Below are positions 1-5,200 of a stretch of DNA of 6,524 bases, one piece after another. The stretch lies in NCBI GenBank assembly GCA_902462665.1, contig CABQCM010000085.1, positions 1 through 6,524 on the forward strand. The letters are read 5' to 3'. A model generated the notes under the pieces. That model searched no databases. It had not been told where the DNA came from and saw only the letters and a list, made by a program, of their open reading frames with translations. Source of the stretch: an uncultured Oscillospiraceae bacterium (GTDB taxonomy: Bacteria > Bacillota > Clostridia > Oscillospirales > Acutalibacteraceae). How positions within the stretch are numbered: the first letter of the stretch is position 1; the number at the start of each line of letters is the position of its first letter. A program made the translations under genes and the position numbers.

Positions 1-516
1 CGCCGAAGCCAGAGCGATCATAATCATACAGACCTGCTCGTCAATCCCCAGCAAAACGCTGCATACGCTGGTCAGCCCTTTGTATACTGAGGCGGAGTAG
101 GGTAATAGAAACACAAAAATGATAATGCAGGAAAACAACCGCATCCCCGGACTTTCGTACCGGCGTTCAAACAACTGGGGCATCGAGGTGATTTTAAGCC
201 GCCGGGTAACCTCCCGCGTACGGCGCGCCAGCACCAACCATGCTAACAGAGAGCCAAAGATAGCGTTTCCCAATCCTACCAAAGTAGAATACAGACCAAA
301 CTGCCAGCCCGATCCCCCGGAATATCCAATAAACATCACGGCTGAAAAATAGGCGGTACCATAAGACAGCGCCGAAATCCATGCCCCGGCATTGCGCCCT
401 CCGACCGTAAAATCGGCCATGCTTCCGTTTCCCTTTTTGGAATTCAGGATGCCAACTGCCAGCATAAACACACCATAAACGGCTATGACAATCCAGATTA
501 CCGCTTCCTTACTCAT
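1..516 (-). CDS. Sodium:solute symporter (SSS family), N-terminal part, cut by window edge
   Basis: The frame is open from an ATG at 514-516 to the left edge, giving 172 residues with no stop. The start is supported by AGGAAGG at 524-530, seven bases upstream. The product is an inner-membrane Na+-coupled uptake permease. Visible landmarks are a first hydrophobic helix (about residues 5-24), then the family signature ADFTVGGRNAG (34-44), followed by ALSYGTAYFSAVMFIGYSG (49-67). That stretch corresponds to the core sodium-site helix of the LeuT-like fold. A third helix lies at about 75-96. The cytoplasmic segment MPQLFERRY (112-120) matches the family's usual T-x-P-x-x-x-x-x-R-Y/F pattern, and a fourth helix follows at about 127-148. 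Full members are about 450-550 residues, so roughly two thirds is missing. The substrate (proline, pantothenate, sugar, sialic acid or another) cannot be read from this part. It is transcribed divergently from the sporulation pair. Confidence 0.93.
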   Translation of the reverse strand, partial: MSKEAVIWIVIAVYGVFMLAVGILNSKKGNGSMADFTVGGRNAGAWISALSYGTAYFSAVMFIGYSGGSGWQFGLYSTLVGLGNAIFGSLLAWLVLARRTREVTRRLKITSMPQLFERRYESPGMRLFSCIIIFVFLLPYSASVYKGLTSVCSVLLGIDEQVCMIMIALASA

Positions 517-596
517 ACGCATTCCTTCCTTTCCAGCCAATGGCATTGCTCGTTTCACTTTATCGGTTTAAACCATCGACAGGTTGAATTGTGAAC

Positions 597-625
597 ATTG
601 TACCAGAATTGTCGAAAAAAAGCAA
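597..625 (-). promoter_or_regulatory. Likely sigma-A promoter of the symporter gene
   Basis: On the minus strand there is an extended -10 element, TGG followed by TACAAT (the hexamer occupies 597-602). A weak -35, TTGCTT (620-625), lies exactly 17 bases upstream. This places the transcript start near 590 and gives a leader of about 75 bases before the ATG at 516. The extended TGn motif compensates for the poor -35. This was read by eye and there is no experimental support. Confidence 0.5.
610..616 (+). promoter_or_regulatory. Possible Spo0A-binding 0A box
   Basis: TGTCGAA at 610-616, preceded by T, is an exact match to the Spo0A recognition core (consensus TGNCGAA, commonly TTGTCGAA). It lies within the 17-base spacer of the predicted symporter promoter, where bound protein would be expected to block RNA polymerase. 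A second site with 6 of 7 matches, TGTCGAT on the minus strand, lies at 575-581, just downstream of that promoter's start point. A 7-base match somewhere in 230 bases on both strands is expected by chance a few percent of the time. The assignment is therefore suggestive only. The neighbouring sporulation genes make it more plausible. Confidence 0.35.
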
Positions 626-650
626 GCGAAATTTCGTTTTTCATTTCGCT
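625..650. repeat. 8-bp inverted repeat in the divergent control region
   Basis: AGCGAAAT (625-632) and ATTTCGCT (643-650) are perfect complements separated by 10 bases. The left arm overlaps a separate 10-base palindrome, CGAAATTTCG (627-636). No T-run follows on the plus strand, so it does not look like a terminator for rightward transcription. It sits immediately upstream of the symporter's -35 and could be an operator for a dimeric regulator. Function is unknown. Confidence 0.35.
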
Positions 651-696
651 CTTTCCAACAAACGTCATGAAGCGGGACAACTTTGCATATCAATGA

Positions 697-718
697 ATAA
701 CCGGCCTCATTCCATACT
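697..718 (+). promoter_or_regulatory. Weak sigma-E-like promoter candidate for the spoIVF pair
   Basis: ATA at 697-699 followed by 13 bases and CATACT at 713-718 resembles the mother-cell sigma-E pattern (an ATA-containing -35, then CATACAnT at -10 about 14 bases later). The -10 matches CATAC but not the last positions, and the spacing is one base short. A transcript from here would start about 10 bases before the ribosome binding site at 734-740. In B. subtilis the spoIVF operon is sigma-E dependent, which is why this pattern was sought. No convincing sigma-A promoter was seen for these genes. Confidence 0.25.
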
Positions 719-748
719 GGGGCACTTCCATACAAAGGAGTTAAAATC

Positions 749-1570
749 ATGCAGGAAAGCTATCCCATTGCCCGCTCGGAACGTTCGCGTCCCCTGCCTG
801 ACGAAAATTTTCTGCCCGCGCCGCGAGAGAAAAAGCCAGGGCATAAAAAAAGCGATCCTAAGGTCGATTTGATGCTGGTACAGCTCATTCTTTGCGCGGT
901 AGCATTACTGGGGGTATTCGGCTGCAAGCTTCTGGGAGGCGAGCTATATGATACGGTACGGGCAAAATATATCGCTCTGGTGTGCGACCAAACCTCCATA
1001 CACCAGGTGATTGACGCGATGTCAAACCGTCTTTTCAGCACGGAAAGCACTCCCCTGCCGTCAGAAAACAGCTCTCTATCCGCCGAAGGAGGCAGCGACG
1101 AAGCCAATGAACCTTATATCGACAATTATAGTATGGTTGCTGACGAGCTGGAACATAATATTGGTAATATCAACGCTATGGCGCTGCCCTTAAACGGAAC
1201 TATCACCTCTAGTTTCGCCTATCGGGTGCATCCGATTACGGGAAAATATACCATGCATGGCGGAGTGGATATCGCCGCCGCTGCTGGAAGCGAAATCCGT
1301 GCGGCCATGGACGGTATTGTACGCAGCGCCAAAAGTGACTCTAGTTCCGGAAATTATCTGATTCTCGATCACAACGAATCGCTTGCTACGATGTATGCCC
1401 ACTGTCAAGAGCTACTCGTAGAAGAAGGTCAATCGGTAGAAAAAGGACAGGTCATTGCTTTGGTAGGCAGCACAGGGATGTCCACTGGCCCTCACCTGCA
1501 TTTTGAAGTACGCCTCAATGGAATCAAGCTCAATCCCGAGTGGATTCTTGACTTTACCAAAGCGTCATGA
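749..1570 (+). CDS. spoIVFA: SpoIVFA-like membrane-anchored M23 (LytM) metallopeptidase domain protein
   Basis: A 273-residue protein that starts at ATG 749, with AAAGGAG (734-740) eight bases upstream. Residues 1-40 are a charged, proline-rich cytoplasmic tail. Residues 41-63 form a single membrane helix. Residues 65-143 are a variable, acidic and serine-rich linker, and 145-270 are a LytM/M23 domain. The domain has all five residues of an active enzyme: H170 and D174 (HGGVD), H218 (YAHC), and H249 and H251 (GPHLHFE). By analogy with LytM, H170, D174 and H251 bind zinc and H218 and H249 are catalytic. The topology (cytoplasmic N-terminus, one helix, extracytoplasmic LytM domain), the length (264 residues in B. 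subtilis from memory) and the coupled downstream M50 gene all match SpoIVFA, which tethers and inhibits SpoIVFB in the outer forespore membrane. Oddity: the B. subtilis protein is, as I recall, degenerate at the HxH, whereas this one is not. Alternatives are a SpoIIQ-like protein or a genuine peptidoglycan endopeptidase. The M23 call is near certain and the SpoIVFA name is inferred from context. Confidence 0.85.
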   Translation: MQESYPIARSERSRPLPDENFLPAPREKKPGHKKSDPKVDLMLVQLILCAVALLGVFGCKLLGGELYDTVRAKYIALVCDQTSIHQVIDAMSNRLFSTESTPLPSENSSLSAEGGSDEANEPYIDNYSMVADELEHNIGNINAMALPLNGTITSSFAYRVHPITGKYTMHGGVDIAAAAGSEIRAAMDGIVRSAKSDSSSGNYLILDHNESLATMYAHCQELLVEEGQSVEKGQVIALVGSTGMSTGPHLHFEVRLNGIKLNPEWILDFTKAS

Positions 1571-2163
1571 ATCTGTGGCTCATGGGATGCAGAATCCAAA
1601 TTTCTCCCCTCTTTTTTGCACTGATTACCCTGCTTCTTCTGATCGACCGTACCGGGCTAATGCCCTATGTTTTATGCGCTATTGCGCTACATGAAGCAGG
1701 GCATCTTATTGTCATGCGTCGATTCGGGATAAAACCGTTGGGAATCGCCCTTCGGCCTTTTGAAATTAACATTCAAAAATCCGTCGTATGCGGCAGTCCT
1801 CGCGAAGAGCTTTGGGTGTCTCTTGCAGGGATTGCGGTCAATTTTTTGTGCGTCCTGCTTGCGGCGGCAATTTGGGTTATTTGTCCGTTGGTATGGGCAT
1901 TGCAATGGGGAGTATGTAATTTGGTGTTGGGCGCTTTTGAAGCTTTGCCCATCGCCGGATTGGACGGTTATCGTGCGCTATACTGCATTGGCTGTCTTCG
2001 CCACGGCCCTCGAACGCGAATGAGACTGATTTTTCTGTCTTATCTTACTCTTGCTCTATTAATTATAGCTAGCAGCGTCGTGATATGGGAGATAGGAAAT
2101 CCTTTGCCGCTGCTATTTTGCCTCTATATGGGGCTTCTGTTGCCGCATCATAAAGAAAGGTAA
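1567..2163 (+). CDS. spoIVFB: SpoIVFB-like M50 site-2 intramembrane metalloprotease
   Basis: A 198-residue, very hydrophobic protein. Its ATG (1567-1569) overlaps the TGA of the upstream gene as ATGA. No clear Shine-Dalgarno sequence is seen, so translation is probably coupled. The zinc motif HEAGH lies at residues 42-46 in the first core helix, with E43 as the catalytic base. The family's second helix carries LAGIAVNF (86-93), and the third zinc ligand is D133 in LPIAGLDGY (127-135). These positions almost coincide with those of B. subtilis SpoIVFB (HExxH near 43-47, D137), which cleaves pro-sigma-K to release the mother-cell factor sigma-K. Further helices lie at about 15-37, 94-111 and 154-190. 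Differences: the usual asparagine of the NxxPxxxLDG motif is replaced by glutamate (E125), and there is no C-terminal CBS domain, which makes the protein about 90 residues shorter than the Bacillus one. The protease family is certain. The pro-sigma-K substrate is inferred. Confidence 0.88.
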   Translation: MNLWLMGCRIQISPLFFALITLLLLIDRTGLMPYVLCAIALHEAGHLIVMRRFGIKPLGIALRPFEINIQKSVVCGSPREELWVSLAGIAVNFLCVLLAAAIWVICPLVWALQWGVCNLVLGAFEALPIAGLDGYRALYCIGCLRHGPRTRMRLIFLSYLTLALLIIASSVVIWEIGNPLPLLFCLYMGLLLPHHKER

Positions 2164-2182
2164 AAAGCCCCCAAATTTTTTA

Positions 2183-2226
2183 GACAAAAGAAGTCGACTG
2201 CCCTACCGCAATCGACTTCTTTTGTC
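2183..2226. terminator. 15-bp perfect hairpin, likely bidirectional terminator
   Basis: GACAAAAGAAGTCGA (2183-2197) pairs without mismatch with TCGACTTCTTTTGTC (2212-2226) around a 14-base loop. The outer half of each arm is an A-tract/T-tract pair (ACAAAAGA / TCTTTTGT), so each strand reads as a GC-richer core stem followed by a T-rich stretch. This is the layout of a factor-independent terminator working in both directions. It lies 20 bases after the stop of the M50 gene and about 70 bases after the stop of the convergent protease gene. The rest of the 2164-2297 spacer holds nothing I can identify. Confidence 0.75.
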
Positions 2227-2297
2227 AATATTTTGTAAAGGTGATACAAAAAAGATCCCTTGGGAAAATTTGAGGAGTGATTCGAACTTGCGCAGCT

Positions 2298-5200
2298 TTA
2301 TTCCTGCCAAACCCACTCCGGTGTAGCAATATCCATTGTAGTGCCGTCGCCAAGCTGACCATATGCATTATAGCCCCATGTCCATGCGTTGCCATCGCTC
2401 TGCAATGCAATGGTATGATTGGTTCCCGCCGAGATAGATACAAGATCGTCTAAGGACTCGGTTTGAACAGGCTGCAAACGATTTGTTGTCGTATTATCTC
2501 CCAATTGCCCTTCTTGATTTCTCCCCCACCCCCATGCGGTACCATCGTTTTTAATGACGACACTATGGAAACCTCCAGCAGCAATCGCAACAACATTTTC
2601 AATGTTGACCTTGACGGGTGTTAAACGTTTCGTGGTAGTGCCATCGCCAAGTTGTCCATATGTATTGCTTCCCCATGTCCATACGCTGGAGTCTTGAAGC
2701 GCCATACTATGACTTCCTTTTGTGGAGATGGAAGTAACATGAGTTAAGCCCAGTACCTGTGTCGGTGTGGAACGGTTCGTGGTAGTGCCGTCCCCGAGCT
2801 GGCCAGAAGAATTGTATCCCCAAGCCCAAACGGTGCCATCGCTTTTCAAGGCTAAGCTATGAGAAGAACCTGCTGAAATCGCGACAACATCCGTTAAATT
2901 CTGTACTAGTACAGGTGTGGTGCGTCTCGTCGTGGTTCTATCTCCCAGCTGACCATAGCTGTTTGAGCCCCATGCCCACACCCTGCCGTCGCTTGTGAGC
3001 GCCAAGCTATGTGAATTACCAGCTGCAATCGCTATGACATTGCTCAAATTCGACACTTGCGTTGGTGTGGTGCGGTTTGTGGTTGTACCGTCTCCAATCT
3101 GACCGGAGCCATTACCGCCCCACGCCCACACTGTACCGTTGTATTTCAGGGCCAGACTGTGGCTACTGCCTCCACCCGCCACCGCTACTACACCGGACAG
3201 GTTATCAACAGGCACAGGATAATAATTGTCTGCGGTAGAACCGTCGCCAAGCTGACCAAATGAATTTCTCCCCCACGACCAAATCGTACCGTCTCCGTCC
3301 AAAAGCAAGCAATGGGAATTTCCCGCCGAAATCGCGTTTTCCCTCCATACCGCATAGAGGAAAAGGCTTGAATTTAAAGTAATTGTTTGTCCCGCGTAAT
3401 ATGTTGGCTCTGTCGCAACAGGGGACGGAGTCCAGCCTAGGAACGTATGACCTACTTTCGTTGGCTTAATGAGGCTGAGTGTCGTAGAAGTATTCATGGT
3501 TGCCATTTGAGACGACGGTGCGTTATAGCCGCCGTTGGCATAGTAGGTGATCGTGTAGTGGTTTATCCTCCAAATCGCATAGAGCGTAGTATTGGCATTC
3601 GCGGTAAAGGCAGCCCCCGGACTGTAAGCTGTCCCCGTTCCGTCCGGTTTTGTATTCCAGTGAACGAATTCATATCCTTCGCGGCTCGGAACCTCTGTGC
3701 TCAGCGTCAAGGATTCACCATGCCGTTTCACTTGCGCAGGGGGCACCGGGACATTGTATCCGCCCGCGTTATACTCAATGTTGTATGTGCGGAACATTGG
3801 CAGGAAAGGAAGCCCGTCATTATAGTTTGCATCCATATCCCATACATTGTCGAAATCCCACGGAGCAGAAGCATCCCAGTTGCTTGCCGTAGTATAGCTG
3901 GATTTGGTTTTGAAAAAGCTAAGAGGTTTTGCTGTTAAATCTGTAGTGCTGGGATTATCGTCACGGTATATTCCGCTATAAATATTTGGATAGTAGCATT
4001 TTGTTATTGACGTTGTATCAGATGATGAACCATAAACCTTAAATTCCGCAAACCCACACTTAGAATATGCGTTATTACTTATAGCAACGGCAGAAAACGA
4101 ATTTTTAATAGTTGCATTGCGACTGTGAAGGTAAATAAAACCAGCTTCCTCGACTACTCCAGCGGAATAACAATTAGATATATCTGCGCTTGAGCTACTC
4201 ATAATAAATCCTGCTTTTGCAAAATCTGAAATCGAATAACAGTTTTGAATTGTTGTATTAGGACCGGCAAAATCTATAAAACCCGCACATGACGAGGTGC
4301 CCATCGCGAAACAATTAGTAATATTTGCGTTAGCCGTTGCCCCGCACAGAATTCCTGATAAATTAGGACCGGTTACATTAGCATTCGTAACTGCAAGGTT
4401 CTTTATTTCAGCTTTTTTAGCGTTTCCTTGGTTATTTCCATAAACAACCCCAAATAACCCCGACTCTTCTGTATACCTATATTTAGGAGTATTAACGGTC
4501 ATGTTTGTGATATAATGGCCATTTCCATCAAAAACTCCTTGAAAAGAAAACTGATTTGAGATAGAACCTGTACCATCACCAGAGGCAATAGGTGTCCACC
4601 GATAATCCCTTAAATCAATGTCAGCTGTCAGTTTAAAATATGTGTTATAGTAATTTCGTTTATTAATCCTTGTATCATACGCTAGCTTTGCCAATTGCGG
4701 TGCTGTTGCAATTAAATATGGGTCTGTTTCTGCGCCTGAGCCACCTGCATACGAATCGGCGGCGTGATTGAGCCAGTTATCCCAAACAGTAACGGTACAT
4801 CTTTGTTCGGTAAGAGCCCCCTTTCTTGCATAAATTACAGCACTACCAATCCCTGTTTGCATTATTTTCCCGTCTTGATAAACAGCAATATCTGGAGAAC
4901 CACTGGTATACACTACGCTTTTATCGGTAGTTTCTTTTGGTAAAACTAATGCCTGTAACTTTGCACCATCATCAATAGCACTATGATCCATTCCTACAGA
5001 ACTACAAACTTTGGGTTCCATAAATATGTTCCTAAGCGATAAACTTGTTGCTGCAACAGAAGGAACTGCATTTAATCCGGGACAACTTAACTTTCTAAAA
5101 TCGATACGTCCGCTGCCAAAAACATTATCCCATCCCGGTGTTCCAAGATCGACTGTCATGCTTTTCAACAACTCTTTAATCTGTGACGATGTATAGTCCG

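Noticed and set aside
194..382. 62-residue minus-strand frame inside the symporter gene
   Set aside because: It is in a different frame from the symporter, whose long open frame carries clear family motifs and a good ribosome binding site.
591..872. 93-residue plus-strand frame overlapping the start of the M23 gene
   Set aside because: It starts with GTG without a Shine-Dalgarno sequence, runs through the predicted promoter region, and is in a different frame from the M23 gene, which has its own strong ribosome binding site at 734-740.
2241..2280. CCCAAGGG followed by ATCTTTTTTG on the minus strand as a second terminator for the protease gene
   Set aside because: The stem would be only three to four pairs with a loop of two to four bases, too weak to call. 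The 15-bp hairpin at 2183-2226 is a better terminator.
2277..2297. GTTCGAATC on the minus strand just after the protease stop, resembling the T-loop of a tRNA and possibly an attachment-site remnant
   Set aside because: The flanking bases cannot form a five-pair T-stem beyond the closing G-C, no acceptor stem or anticodon arm is present, and the upstream side is coding sequence. It looks like a chance TTCGAA palindrome.
2301..3332. Regularly spaced similar DNA segments that might suggest a CRISPR-like or non-coding repeat array
   Set aside because: The period of about 150 bases, the imperfect identity and the continuous coding frame show that these are RCC1 protein repeats.
3447..3938. 163-residue plus-strand frame opposite the protease gene
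   Set aside because: It lies wholly antisense to the well-supported multidomain frame, has no ribosome binding site and no recognisable domain. It is a shadow of the GC-rich repeat section. The 152-residue frame at 5251-5709 was rejected for the same reason.
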